64,000 nt of DNA, taken from NCBI GenBank assembly GCA_028583685.1, contig JAMXIF010000043.1, forward strand, positions 6,291,796 through 6,355,795, in the 5' to 3' direction. Of the stretch, positions 23,431 through 34,920 are shown one piece after another (position 1 is the first letter of the stretch; each line of letters starts with the position of its first letter). The notes under the pieces were generated by a model. The model ran no database searches, was not told the origin of the DNA, and saw only the letters and a list, made by a program, of their open reading frames with translations. Position numbers and translations under genes: made by a program. The stretch is from Petaurus breviceps papuanus. Taxonomy: Eukaryota; Chordata; Mammalia; Diprotodontia; Petauridae.

Positions 23431-25560
23431 TGAATTATATACCTTGTACAACCTTAGATATTGTGAAAAATACAGATAAGTATAATAACGCATATGTGAG
23501 GGTCTTCCAAACTAATTGTTAGTTAGAGACTGGATTAGGGGGAAGAGGTAGAATCGGATATGTGCAAGTAAGAAAATGAATAATAGAATGAGTAACAGTA
23601 ATGTCCTTAGTAGAAAGAAGAACAGCCAGAAAGTCCAAGAAACATCAATGTGCCGGTTTATACAATTTGGTGACAAGTGAGTACTATATAATATAATGGT
23701 CACAAAATATTGTTTAGACAAGTGTAAGGCTTAAGAGATTTAAAGATCTTCCATGCCCCATTAGACTTGCTGATGTAGCAGGAAGGGGTGGGCAAGAGGA
23801 AACAGAAGCCAAGCTAGAGTTCCTGTGGTGACTGGCAGTGGCCACGGCAGCAGCAGAAGCAGCAGAGGTAGCGGTAGTGGTAGAGGCCCAGGTGGAGGTG
23901 GAGGCGCGAACCCCTTTTTGAGCCAGCCAGAATTTCTGCCAAGGACTCCTGCTGAGGACTGCCAGGGGCTGGAGCTGCTAGGAGCACACTTCCTGGACGC
24001 TGCATAGTTGCTGTGAATGGGGAGAGGAGGATCTTTGCCTGAGGTAGCCTGTTCTGTTTTAAAGGCTTGAGAATGTGGGTGCTTTCTACTTTATCTACCT
24101 GTGCCAATTTCATAACTACTCTGATGGCTTTGACTTTCTGGTTTTGGGACTCAGTCATTTGATATTTTAATAAATGTTCTAGCTTTATTCTCCATATAGA
24201 GAGCCTGGTATATTTTGTGATTAATAACCACATCAGCATATTTATAATTGCCGCCAGCATTGTGAATACTGCATTGCTGATACAACAAGTGACACACCAT
24301 TTTAGGTATAATGGTCAGGAGAGTCATCATGAAGAAGGCAAGAATTGGACTCAGTAGGGAGAATTTGGATAGAGAGAGGGGAATCAGTCATTGAAGATAG
24401 TTGGGCTATCAGAGAACTAAACAGCATTACCCACCTCGGGACACATAGGGAAGACAGACAGAACAGAGCAAAGAATATCTTCTATAGGCTCTAATATTTA
24501 GCTCATTTTCCCTACACTCCTGAAATCACGTTGGATTTCATTTTTCCTTTCTCATTTTTCTACTCCACAGTACATTTATGTGGCAACCATCATGGCAAGA
24601 GCCTTAATGAAAGAAAAAGATCTTTAAAGCAACAAAAAGAAGCCTTTACTAATAGCCCAGTGGTTTTTAAAGTCAACATGTCACACAATGTATGTCTGAG
24701 TAAAGCAGTTTGTCTTTGGATGCCAACCCCTAAAGTCAAGCAAAAGTGCCTTATTTATTCTTTCTACTGCTTTAGCAAGAAGACCGCCACTCTGCTAATG
24801 GACTGCCAGCCATTTCTATAAGTGATCTCAGGAGTCCTAGAGAGAGAGTATCTGGAGCATAGAAAACGCCATGCTCTGCTACCCCCATCTCCAGCATTGG
24901 TTGGGCAGGTCATGGCCTGGGGACCTGAGAGTAGCAGCTACAGAAATGTTCAAGATCCAGCCTTTGTGCATCTGCTATTTCTGCCTGAGTTCACTCCTGG
25001 TGGGAATATGTATACATGACAGCCATCTCCAGATGTGTAACCCTGTGTTTGTGTTTTTCTTCCCATCAACCTGCAGATCACCAAGGTCCCCCATGTTCTC
25101 AGGGAAGCAGGAGTGGCTTAGCTACAGGCCAGATGGGAAGGGGGAAAAGAAAAGTCAGTTGTCAAGTTGGCAAAAAATGAAGATGTGGGCCATTGGTTGG
25201 GGGTCTTCCATCCTATATGGATTGCATGTCAGTCAGAGCAAGCTAAGAAAGAAATTCACTAACAGAAAATCAGCTGTCAAAACTGTTCTCCCTGAAGTTG
25301 TAGAGAAAACCCACTTTGAAATTGTTTAAGAGAAACTATCCTTCATAAAAGAAGCTGAGACAAGGGTGACAAGTGTCAGAGATAGAGGTGTCAATGTCCA
25401 GCCTTGGGTAGCAGGCTAGTGTGCCATGACTGCTTGGTAAAGAACTGTATCAGAAGAGCCAAATAAGTCAAGCAGAGAGACAGGTAAGTCAACAGTCTAG
25501 GACCAGAAACCAGTGGTTGTAGCCTAGTTGGTGTTCTGGGGCAAGGGCAAAATTGGAGAT
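23431..25560. other. Unassigned block with a GC-rich, Gly/Ser-coding patch
   Basis: No repeat recognised. At 23,820-24,010 the sequence turns GC-rich with many GGT/GGC/AGC triplets. One plus frame encodes a Gly/Ser/Arg-rich run followed by ANPFLSQPEFLPRTPAED, ending at about 24,007; it has no ATG (first in-frame start-like codon is GTG). The minus strand is also open for 148 codons (23,814-24,260). This could be a fragment of an exon, a processed transcript or chance. Confidence 0.3.
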
Positions 25561-25562
25561 AT

Positions 25563-25620
25563 CAAGAAAACCTCAAACAGGGTCACAAAGAATCAGAAAT
25601 GACTGCACAACAAAAAAAAT
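25563..25620 (+). repeat. MAR1 SINE 3' tail fragment
   Basis: Only the RTE-like tail is present (gggtcacaaagaatcagaaa, then tgactgcacaac), with a poly(A). Confidence 0.7.
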
Positions 25621-25631
25621 CTTTCTATTTT

Positions 25632-25885
25632 GGAGGGACTGCTAGGTGGCACAGTGGATAAAGCACTGGGCCTGGAGTCAGGAAGTCCTTAGTTTAAATC
25701 TGGCCCCAAACACTAACAAGGTGCCCCTGGACAAGTCACCTAATCCTGTTTGTCTCAGTTTCCTCCTCTGCAAAATGAACTGGAGAAGGAAATGGCAAAC
25801 CACTCCAGTGTCTTTACCAAGAAAATCCCTAATGGGGTCATGAAAAGTCAGACATGACTGAAACAACTGAACAATAGCAAAAAGA
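25632..25885 (+). repeat. MAR1 SINE
   Basis: Full-length: actgctaggtggcacagtgg, gagtcaggaagtccttagtt, caccactccagtgtctttac, and the tail aaagtcagacatgactgaaa. Confidence 0.9.
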
Positions 25886-26049
25886 GTGTATTGTGTCAAG
25901 CATCATAGCCAAGAATTAAGGTAAGGAGGTAAAATATGCAGTTAAAGTTTTGAAGAATAACATTTGTTGTGACTGTCAGAGCTGCCCCTTATAAACCAGC
26001 ACTTAGCAGGCTGCCTAGTACATAATACACAATAAATACTGATGGATTA

Positions 26050-26985
26050 CAAGACAAAATATGCTTTTGAAATTTTTGCCCATTGTTTCTAGTTCTACAT
26101 ATTAGGGTCAGAGAGAACACATCTAATCCCTCTTCCGCATGCAAGCTTCTCAAATAATTCCAGGCAGCTTTCACATCCATCATAAGAATTCCTCAAACAA
26201 AACTTCCCTGGTTCCTTTAAATGGTACTCAGAGTTCTAGTCCCCCAGTAATCCTCCTCTTGATGCACTTTTTCATCTATATCCTTCTTAAAATGTGGCAC
26301 CTGGAACTGAATCCAATATTCTGGATTTGGTCTGAGCAACCACAGTACAATAAGAATATCATCTACATTTGTAGGTTTTCTGGGCTTTCATATTGTAACT
26401 TAAGATCAGATTAACTTTTTTGAACTTCATGTCACACCGTTGACTCCTATGAAGCTTGTGGTACATTAAAGCTGTTGGCACATGAACTGTTGACTAGGCA
26501 TATCTTTCTGACCCTGTACCAGTAGCATTTGATTTTTCTAAAAACCTAAATATGAAACAAGACATTTATTCCTATCAAATTCCATCTCATTAAATTTGGC
26601 CCACTGTTCGAACTATAGAAATATTTTTGGATTCTTATTCTTTTAACCAATCTGTTAATTATTTTTTCCCAGCTTTGAATTATCTGCAAATCTGATAACA
26701 TGCCATCTGTGTCTTTATCCAAGTCATTAATAAAAAAAAATATTGAACGGAACAGGGCCAATGACAGTTCCCTGGGGAATTCCACAAGAGATTTCCCTTC
26801 AGGTTGACATCAATTCATTAATCACTACTCTTTGGGTCCAGACAGTCAACTGGTTGCAAATCAACCTAAGGGTAAGTACTTTGATCAAACTGACATCTCT
26901 ACATCTTGTACATGTGGAATATCACCAGAGACTTTGTCAAATATGTTGCTCAATTTCAAATACACTCTGCTTATAGCATTCAAGT
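26050..26985 (-). mobile_element. CR1/L3 LINE, antisense
   Basis: About 940 bases of antisense CR1: catctaatccctcttccgc, atgtggcacctggaactgaa, attatctgcaaatctgataa, acagggccaatgacagttcc, ctggggaattccacaagaga. On the coding strand these correspond to the reverse-transcriptase region (the SVLGP..F and FADDT area). Old and broken. Confidence 0.8.
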
Positions 26986-26989
26986 TGAC

Positions 26990-27215
26990 AGGGCCCCAGA
27001 CTTATAATCAGAAAGACATGGATTCAAATCCTGCCTCAACATTTAGTAGCTGTGTGATTCTGGTCAAATTCTTTAACCTCTCTATGATTCAGTTTCCATG
27101 CATGCACACACACATATGTGTTTATATATGTGCGTGTGTGTGTGTGTGTGTGTGTATACTGAAATTGGGCTTAATGGCCTTTGAGATCCTTTCCAACTCT
27201 AAAGTTGTTACCTTG
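26990..27215 (+). repeat. MIR/THER1-type CORE-SINE with internal (TG)n
   Basis: Starts ggattcaaatcctgcctcaa, has ctgtgtgattctggtcaaat and ends in a THER1-like tail (gagatcctttccaactctaa). A (TG)n run at 27,128-27,155 has expanded inside it. Confidence 0.75.
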
Positions 27216-27899
27216 TGATAAAGGACCTCTGATGTCATTGATTCCAACCACCAATGATCTATGCCCATGTTTTCTCTACTTTAGAATTGCCAAATTAAGA
27301 ACCTGATCTCAGGTGTTGCTGATTCCAGGTCTATTATTTTATCTATTGCTGCCTGATATAATAATGTTTTGCCCTAACATAAACTATTCTTAATGCAGCT
27401 TTCCTGGTTTTTAGTGATCACCAACCATCGCCTTCTTTAGATTCTCGCAAACAATTCTATTGATAATATATTCTTGAATACTTTTAGGAATCAAAGTCAA
27501 ACTTCCTTTGTCCTCCTGCCTTTCTGTCCCCTGTGCTTGGGAATGTTCCTCAGAATATCATTTGCATTGGACGGACAGGCAAGATATGCAAAGCATTGTA
27601 TATCAAAGGTCCAGGAAATGAAGTCTCTGTGATCAAAAGCAACATTACCTTGGGTAACAACTTCTGAGATCTTACCTATTCCTTGAGAGTTGCATAAGAA
27701 CATGCAGGACCCACCAAGTTAGCAGTCATGGGACCCTGGTACAGAAAGTGGGAGGCCATTCTACATGAGTGGAGTGATTTGAACAAAGGCACAGGGATGG
27801 GAACGGGCACGGGCATCTCATATACATTCAAACTGTTATTTGCTTTTTCAGACCTGTCCTGTCATTTCACTAATTCAGATCTATAACTCATCTCTAGCT

Positions 27900-28050
27900 T
27901 AGAGTCAGAGAGAGTTTGACTAGAAGCACCGAGAGGTTAAGCAGATGGCCTACGGTCTTAGATTAGTATGTGCAAGAGGCAAGATTTGACCCCAGGTCTT
28001 CCTAACTCCAAGACCAGTTCTCTATACACCATACCACATTACTTCTATTA
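27900..28050 (-). repeat. MIR-type SINE, antisense
   Basis: Shows gatttgaccccaggtcttcc and taactccaagaccagttctc in reverse-MIR order. Confidence 0.6.
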
Positions 28051-28379
28051 GTGACTTCATAAGAATTTCATTGCATTTTAATTGAAACTATAAGCTGCAG
28101 TAAATGAAACAGTGAAATTTCAGGCATCAATAGGCTAATGAGTATAAATGTTTTTAGATAGAGAATGGTTCCTTCCAAACACCTCTTTCATACTACTCCT
28201 CAAATCCTAATAAAGTGACATATCTTCTGCCTCTATCCACAGTTGTAGGTTCCAGCTTCACCAGTACCCTTCCTAAAGCAATGCTGATGCTAGACCAATT
28301 GGGTAAGAGCAGGTAACATAGTCCACTCTTTCAGATGGGTGCCAATGGAAATTAAGCACATTTTGAGAAGTTTCTGGTC

Positions 28380-28800
28380 AATAATCCGCATGACCTACAA
28401 AAAGTTTATTTTCAAACAAACACAAAATGCTTTACACCTAATAGATAAAGAATAAACCTCATTTGTTCCAAATCACTTCATTTCACCCTCCTAAAAGCTG
28501 ATTGATGCCCAATTAAAACAGGGTAATTTTGCAACATAATTCTAACACCATCTGCTACAAAAAATAACAGTTGTGGATTTTGAGCTGCAGTGGCTCCAAA
28601 GACCCTTGTTTCCAACTTGGGAGGTGACAGACAACTTTGTTGAAATAGTAGGTGGGGAGCTTCTGAATGAAATGGATTTATGAAGAGTTCTCAACTTAGT
28701 TATATTAAGACAAGATAATTTATGGGGAATAGCCCACATGCATGGAAAAGGCCACAGGACACATTTTTTTTGGCATTATTTAGATTTTCTAGTTAATTAG
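28380..28800. other. Non-repetitive AT-rich block, possible conserved element
   Basis: Complex sequence between repeats with no frame of note. It holds several homeodomain-like ATTA cores (gcccaattaaaacagg, ctagttaattaggcagg). That is a composition-based impression only. Confidence 0.25.
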
Positions 28801-28829
28801 GCAGGTGTCCTTGGATAAAAACATCATAT

Positions 28830-29080
28830 CCTGTTGTAGACACCTCCGGGCTTTGAATACTGGGCTCTAGTCTCTATTCAATAATGTGCCCAAAACTTTT
28901 AATTTTCTGAACCTCAGTTTCCCTAGAAGGCTATTGTAAGGATCAAATTTCCTTGGATCTCAGTTCTCCCTCTGGATAATGGAAATGTAGAGGGCAGTTG
29001 TGAAGATCAAATGATGTAATAAGTGTGAAAATATTTTGAAAAACATAAAGTGATATACAAACGTAAGGGATTATCATGTT
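28830..29080 (+). repeat. MIR-type SINE, decayed
   Basis: Degenerate MIR order: ctgaacctcagtttcccta, ttgtgaagatcaaatgatg, aacataaagtgatatacaaa. Confidence 0.6.
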
Positions 29081-29096
29081 CTTAAACATTATCATC

Positions 29097-29258
29097 AGGG
29101 GCGGCTAGGAGGCACAGTGAATAGAGCACTAGCCCTGGAGTCAGGAGGTCCTGAGTTCAAATGCGGCCTCAGACACTTAACACAAAAACTAGCTGTGTGA
29201 CCTTGGGCAAGTCATTTAACCCCAATTGCCTTCCAAAAAGCAAAATAAATAAATAAAA
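29097..29258 (+). repeat. WSINE-like SINE with perfect 14-bp target duplication
   Basis: Full-length and near consensus (ggggcggctaggaggcacag to cccaattgccttccaaaaag). TAAACATTATCATC flanks it at 29,083-29,096 and 29,259-29,272. The tail is an AAAT repeat. Young. Confidence 0.95.
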
Positions 29259-29339
29259 TAAACATTATCATCCCCAGCATTATTTCTAAATATCTTTCCC
29301 TTCCTGGGTAATGGAAAAAATAGAGCACTGGATTCAGAG

Positions 29340-30065
29340 TCAAAGAAGGATAGAGTTACAGCTTCTTCGAGTTGGAAGGGACCTCAGAAGTCATCTAGAC
29401 CAAGCTATACCTAAAAGTGAATCTCCGCTACAAAAGAGCCAGTGATTGGTTGACTTGAATATTTTCAATGAGAAGCATATTCCATTTTAAGGCAACTCTA
29501 ATTTTTGGAAGGCTATCCTTGTATCAAACCTACCTTTTTCAAGTTCCACCATTTGATTGTTGTGCTGCCCTCTGAGGTCGGCTGGAACAAATTTAATTCC
29601 TCTTTTAGGTAATTGCATCAAATGTTGGTAGAAGATTATCACATCACTCTAAGCCTTCCCATCTTCAGAATAAACATTCTGAGTTTCTTCAACTGCTGCT
29701 CATTTGACCTATACTCAAGGAACTTTCTTTGCTTATTCTATTCTGAAAGCCCTCAAGCTGACTAATGAATTACTTCCTAAAATGTGACTTCAAGAGCTGA
29801 GTACAATATTTCAGGAATGCTTTGATCAGTACAGAGTATAAGCAAGAATATCAGTTTCCTAGTTCTAGACACCATGTCTCTCTTAATATGCCATAAACTT
29901 GAATTATGGCTGCCATATCACGCTGCTAACTCATTAGGGGCTTGTGGTCCAATAAAACCCCTAGATCTTTTTCATATTCAGTCCCCTAGGACTTGTGAAG
30001 CTGTTGGGTTTTTTTTTTTTAACCAAAGTACAAGACTTCACATTTATCCCTATCAATTCAGTTTA
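29340..30065 (-). mobile_element. CR1/L3 LINE, antisense
   Basis: Antisense CR1 with gagttggaagggacctcaga, gctgccctctgaggtcggct, atcacgctgctaactcatt and aataaaacccctagatctt. It covers the RT C-terminus and 3' region. Old. Confidence 0.8.
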
Positions 30066-30695
30066 TTGAATATCTATCTGTGTATGTATGCATATGTGTA
30101 TATTACAAATTTATTATATGACAAAGAAAATGGAAGCAGAATAAGAGTTGAACATCCTCCTAGTCCTATTAAAAAATCATTGAGGCAACTTCCTGAATTC
30201 TCAGACTGGTGAATTCTCCTCTCTGTGCTAGCCATATTTCCACCACTCACACATGGTCTCAGTGGACAGGACATAGTCTTGGTCCTCAACTCAACTCAAC
30301 TAAGCAAGCACTAGAACTACCAATATGTATCCTTGCCCTGTGTTAGACAACTGTATCTTTACAAATTAAGTGAATGTGTTTTTATACACTTTGACTATAT
30401 CAGATCAGTTATATCACCTCAATACCTGAGGTTAGGTTGGTTACCAGCAGATGACCACTAAACTCCTCTTTTCCTTCTAATTAACTGTGTTTCTCTGTCT
30501 GTCTTCAGTATTTCATTTGTCCCATCCCACTCAAGCTGTCTTACCCTAGAGCATTTTCCCCCATGGCATCCAACATTTCCTTTTGTAAAACCCTTTGAAA
30601 TCTGTTCTCCTTTAATTTGCCAACTGTGTCTGGTTTCTTCTCTTTTATCACAAATTTTAAGTGGTTATTTCCTCACCCCACCACACTGTCAAAGG
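30066..30695. other. Unassigned sequence
   Basis: No gene or repeat family recognised. Confidence 0.4.
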
Positions 30696-30699
30696 AAAT

Positions 30700-30860
30700 T
30701 CCCATCAAAATTGGGCTCTAGTCCCATATCCATCACAATTTAACAGCTGTATGACCTTGAGTCTCAGTTTCCCCATGTATAAAATTGGGATGAAATCTCT
30801 TGCGCTTACTAGTGCAAGAACAGTGCTTCAAAAGTAGTGATGCTTTAATTAGCTGTAAAT
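30700..30860 (+). repeat. MIR-type SINE, decayed
   Basis: Shows gggctctagtcccatatcc, gtatgaccttgagtctcag and tttccccatgtataaaattg in MIR order. Confidence 0.55.
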
Positions 30861-30889
30861 TGTCATCCTTGTCATCATCATTATACAGT

Positions 30890-30990
30890 TATTACAATAT
30901 TCAATCAATCAATGAGTGCTTATTAAGTACCTCCTACAGTGGTATGGGAATTGCTTGGGATACAATTTGAAACAGCAATGGCTGTGTCTG
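30890..30990 (-). mobile_element. L2-clade LINE 3' terminus, antisense
   Basis: A short piece: caatcaatcaatgagtgctt, then attaagtacctcctacagt and cttgggatacaatttg. Confidence 0.6.
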
Positions 30991-31544
30991 TCTGTGTGCC
31001 TTCCTTCTTCTGACATCAGGCTGAATCAGAACATTTAGCTTTAACAAATCAAACCAAATTAATTTGTTTGCTCCACCTTTTGTTAGTCTTCTTTTAGCCT
31101 GAGTGTTAGATTTTACACTATTTATATATAATTCACTGTTCTCCTTTTTAAAATTCCTTTAAAATATTTTAATTATTATATTTTTACAATGACTATATTT
31201 AAAGTCATTTACACAGGAAAAGTGTACAAATTGTAGCTCTTAATAACTTCATAACTTCAATAGCTGGTAAAAGCAGCACCTGTTATTGTAGCAAAGTCAA
31301 GATAATCAGGGATCAAAGAAACTCATAGTGGAATGAGACCAGTTGCATCAAAACACAAAGAAAAGTGTAATAAAAAATGAAAACTCCAAGAACTCCAAGA
31401 ATCAACAAAATATTACTATGGAATAATTTAATTAATCTGCATAAAACAATTATTAGAAATGATTATTAATAACCAATATCTTGGAGAGATTCAGAGCCTC
31501 CCTCCTTCTTCCAAAGTCCTGAATTTAAGTTCAGTTTTTCCTGA
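30991..31544. other. AT-rich unassigned sequence
   Basis: Nothing recognised on either strand. Confidence 0.4.
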
Positions 31545-32072
31545 AGGACATTGCTGATAATGAGATCACATTAACTCTCCACCTCTTGATCAGACCCCAC
31601 CCAAACTTTCAAGGAATTTAATCTAAGGTGGGGAAGTTGGTTCTACTAAAGCTTGGGGAAACAGACTTTCTAAATATGGAAGCCTGGGAGTGATCTAAGT
31701 AGAGATAATTTTTCTACTCTGGGGTGACTCTCAGGCCCCATAGAAAAAGGTATGCATTCTTTAAATTGAGAGCCTAAAGCTATGGGTGGTCTGGTATAGA
31801 TCCTATACCAGATTCCCTATCCTAAAGATTCTCAGGCTTTCATTTTAATATAGTCCACCTCCAATCACATTAACCAAGTACATTTTATTGCTGTTTGATG
31901 GACTACCTACTATTTTGAAGGGTATATAAACTTTGAGTTCATTGCCATGATTGTCTTTGGTCTTAGAGACTGCCAAATGATCATCCTTTTATTAATAACT
32001 CACTGGCTTTATTAATAAAATGATGAAATTATCCAGAAATTATGTCTCTAGAACCTTTTGAAACATCACACA
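31545..32072 (+). mobile_element. Possible solo LTR
   Basis: A TATA-like box (gggtatataaactt) near 31,921 and an AATAAA near 32,014 lie about 90 bases apart, as in a short R region, within about 530 bases of non-repetitive sequence. Candidate ends are TG near 31,549 and CA at 32,072, but no target duplication was found. Family not known. Confidence 0.35.
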
Positions 32073-32148
32073 ATTAAAGCCTTTGAGAGGGACCTAGAAA
32101 TTAAAATGGATGGTACTGATTCCTCTATAGTAAAAGATAGGTTGCTTG

Positions 32149-32217
32149 CCAGGTGACCTTGGGCAAGTCACTTAACCCCAATTGCCCTGCCTTCCCCCTC
32201 CAAAAAAAAAAAAAACA
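32149..32217 (+). repeat. 5'-truncated WSINE with target duplication
   Basis: Only 69 bases: the gtgaccttgggcaagtcac segment to poly(A). It is flanked by a 14-bp duplication (AGATAGGTTGCTTG and AGACAGGTTGCTTG, one mismatch; 32,135-32,148 and 32,218-32,231). The flanks prove it inserted in this short form. Confidence 0.9.
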
Positions 32218-32381
32218 AGACAGGTTGCTTGAATTTGTAAAAACAGCAAGAAAATAAACTTTAAAAAAACTAGCTACTAACCATTGATAGGAAGAAAAAA
32301 AATACTTATCATGGGCAAGATCATGCCAAGACAAAAGAACAATTTTTACTCTTTTTTTTTCATTCAAAATTATAGTCAAAC

Positions 32382-32885
32382 TGTTGTTCGTTTTTTTGTT
32401 TTCAAAGAGGACCAATGATGGGGGGGGGGGGGGGGGGGGCCGGGGGGGGGGAGGGTGGGATGTCTTTACATACTTACGAATTGGATTTAAGTGAAGCAAA
32501 GCTGCAAAGTCATCAGCTTCACTCTCTCCTCCAAAGTCATTGAAGTCCAGTGGCAAGACAAAAGTCAGGATAACTGGTGATGGCCCGGGATGCAGTGAAT
32601 GACCATGGAATATTTGATGTCTGGTCAACATCTAAGCACCATATAGCACCTGTTTCAGCCATTTTCATGGCCATTGGAACAAATCTATCCCTTCCATGGG
32701 GGAAAGTTTTCACATGCTTAGGGTAAACATTCTTCTCACTGACTAATAGGTTTGAAGCCTCTCAGTTATCATTAGCCTGGTTTAGCTCATTTGCTGAGAT
32801 GGTTTTACCTGGGTGTGACCACTGCTTATACCACAACTTGGAGCCATGAGTGAGAATGGGGTGATAGGTAAACACCAGACATGGA
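32382..32885 (+). repeat. Interspersed repeat 'X' with poly-G tract
   Basis: Starts gttgttcgtttttttgtttt, then caaagaggaccaatgatg, a G-rich run (32,420-32,452), ttggatttaagtgaagcaaa, ctctctcctccaaagtcatt and ccattttcatggccattgg. I have an impression of having met this as a common marsupial repeat but cannot name it. Its first ~200 bases resemble the inverted-end element at 52,829-53,280 (read on the minus strand), which suggests one superfamily. Confidence 0.6.
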
Positions 32886-33500
32886 TAAGAACCCCTGAAA
32901 AAGTCCTCACATTAGAGGTACTGTGAATACCCCATATACTCCATAATAGTAAAACTGTTGTCTGGGAGACACTATAATATCTCTGTGTGCATCTTCAGTG
33001 AACTAAAATATCCATTGAAAAAACTGTAGATCGAGGGGGAGGTTTGAGTGGGGTATTTCACTTTCAATAGGCATGTAAGTCTTAGTCTTCATTGAAAGCA
33101 TGATTAACTCTGATATATACATTGGCATAATGAGGAGCAGAATTATTCCAGAATTTCAGAAATTACCAGAAAGAATTAGAATAATTCAACCCAATCTTGC
33201 ACCATACCACTCATTATGAAAGGTTTAGAAGTTTATCCAAGAGATAGAAAGAAATATGTTTCAATGATTGTATAAACTCACCTGATTTTAATACTATTAC
33301 ATATCCTGCCTATATGAAGGCTAGACTTAGAAAACTGATCTGTTCTTCAAAGGTCTGCTTATTATCTGAGGTTTTCAGATGAAGAATTAAAGAATTTCTT
33401 ATGAATCTTGTGAATTTAATGCAAATTAGGCAAAAATAGTGATTTCACAGGACATTGCATAACAAAGTTTTTTAAATAGAAAAATTACAGATCAACAAAT
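32886..33500. other. Unassigned sequence
   Basis: No gene or repeat family recognised. Confidence 0.4.
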
Positions 33501-33504
33501 CATA

Positions 33505-33655
33505 TTATAATACGTTAACATTTATATAGCATGTTAAAGTTTGCAAAGTGATTCACAAATATTATCCCATTTTATCCTCATAACAATGCTATGAGGTAAA
33601 AATGTCCTTTTAACAAATGAGAAAAAAGAAGCATCAGGCAAAGATTAAGTAAGAA
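33505..33655 (-). repeat. MIR-type SINE, antisense
   Basis: Carries aaagtttgcaaagtgattc, atcccattttatcctcataa and caatgctatgaggtaaaaat. Confidence 0.7.
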
Positions 33656-33659
33656 TACA

Positions 33660-33830
33660 TAGGGAGGGGGAGGGAAAGGGAAGGAAAGAGAGAAAGAGGA
33701 GGAGGAGAAGGAAAAGGAGGACGGGGAAGAAGGGGAAAAGGAGGAAAGAAAAGAGGAAGAAGAGGAGAAGATGGGGGAGGGGAGGGAAGGGAAGAAGAGA
33801 GGAGAAGAAGGGAGGTAAAAATGGTGTTGG
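33660..33830. repeat. Polypurine (GA/GGA)n tract
   Basis: About 170 bases of almost pure G/A on the plus strand, made of irregular GGGA, GGA and GAAA units. Confidence 0.95.
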
Positions 33831-33839
33831 AAGGAGGTG

Positions 33840-34600
33840 AGGGATTTTATGAGCTAGAGTGAAGTGAGAAAAGTACATTTCAGACATAGGGGACAGCCTT
33901 TGAAAAGATATGATGATGTAGTGTCATGTCTGAGAAATAGAGAAAAGGCAAATTTAGTTGTGAGAAGGAAAATGTATAATGAATCTAGGGGGGAAAAATG
34001 GTTGTGACCAAGGATTTTAAAAGCAAAACAGAAGAGTTTATATTTTATCCTAAAAGCAATGGAATACCCCTGGAATTAATTGAGTGGGAAGAATGAAAAA
34101 GAGCTGTATTTAAGGGGAATTCACTTAGCAGTTGTATGAAAGATGGTTTGGAATGGGGAAAGACGAAGCAGGGAAATCAATTAGGAGTTCGTTGCAATAA
34201 TCCTGGTGAAAGATTATAAGAGCCTCAATTAAGGTTATGTGAGAAGTGAAAATGGAATGGAAGTGAGAAATACTATGAGGTTAGACATAGTAAGATTTGT
34301 CAACTGATTAAATATGTGAGGTCAGGGAGTCGGATGAATTGAGAAAAATGCTAAGGTTACAAAGTTGGAAAAATGGAAAGATGATAGTACTTTAAAGAAA
34401 ACTAGGGACCATAAATGGTAGAGAGATAGGTCTGGGGAGAAAGATAATCAGTTCTATTTTGGACATATTGAGTTTGCAATAACTACAGGGTGCTTAGATC
34501 AAAATGCCCAATAGGCAGTTGGTGATTTGGAACTGAATCTCAGGAGAAAGACTGCAACAGAGTATATAGATCTCCTTAAATTTCTAATATTAATTATGAT
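33840..34600 (-). mobile_element. L2-clade LINE, antisense
   Basis: Shows tatattttatcctaaaagca, gttcgttgcaataatcctgg, ttttggacatattgagtttg and cccaataggcagttggtg in the same order as antisense L2 copies elsewhere in the window (for example 55,380-55,760). Confidence 0.7.
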
Positions 34601-34779
34601 AAGCATTCTAAATAAAGAGTTGAAGATTAATTTAGTAGGTGTATCACATAATAATAGGTTTCTGTGCTACAGGTAATAATTCTTCAAGGAACTTATTAAA
34701 AAAATGTCCCTTTTGGTCATTCTTTACACTTGCCCATGGGTACCTCAGGACAGAAACAAATTTGTAATGTTTCCATAGA

Positions 34780-34920
34780 AAAAGAACTGAGTTTATCATC
34801 AGGGTCCATGAGATAAAATCCTGACTCTGCTTCTATTTATGTGACCTTTGACAAGTTACAAGGCCTCTTTGTGCCTCAGTTTCCTCATCTCTAAAACAAG
34901 GAGGTTACACAAAATTACAT
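34780..34920 (+). repeat. MIR-type SINE, decayed
   Basis: Contains atgtgacctttgacaagtta and gtgcctcagtttcctcatct. Confidence 0.65.

Noticed and set aside
24871-25329. 152-codon plus-strand frame
   Set aside because: It holds no recognisable motif, has no splice or promoter context, and lies in sequence with other equally open frames.
32125-32631. 168-codon minus-strand frame
   Set aside because: It runs through a SINE, a poly-G tract (read as polyproline) and a repeat; no domain.
33645-33887. Proline/leucine/phenylalanine-rich 80-codon frame on the minus strand
   Set aside because: It is the translation of a polypurine tract, not a protein.
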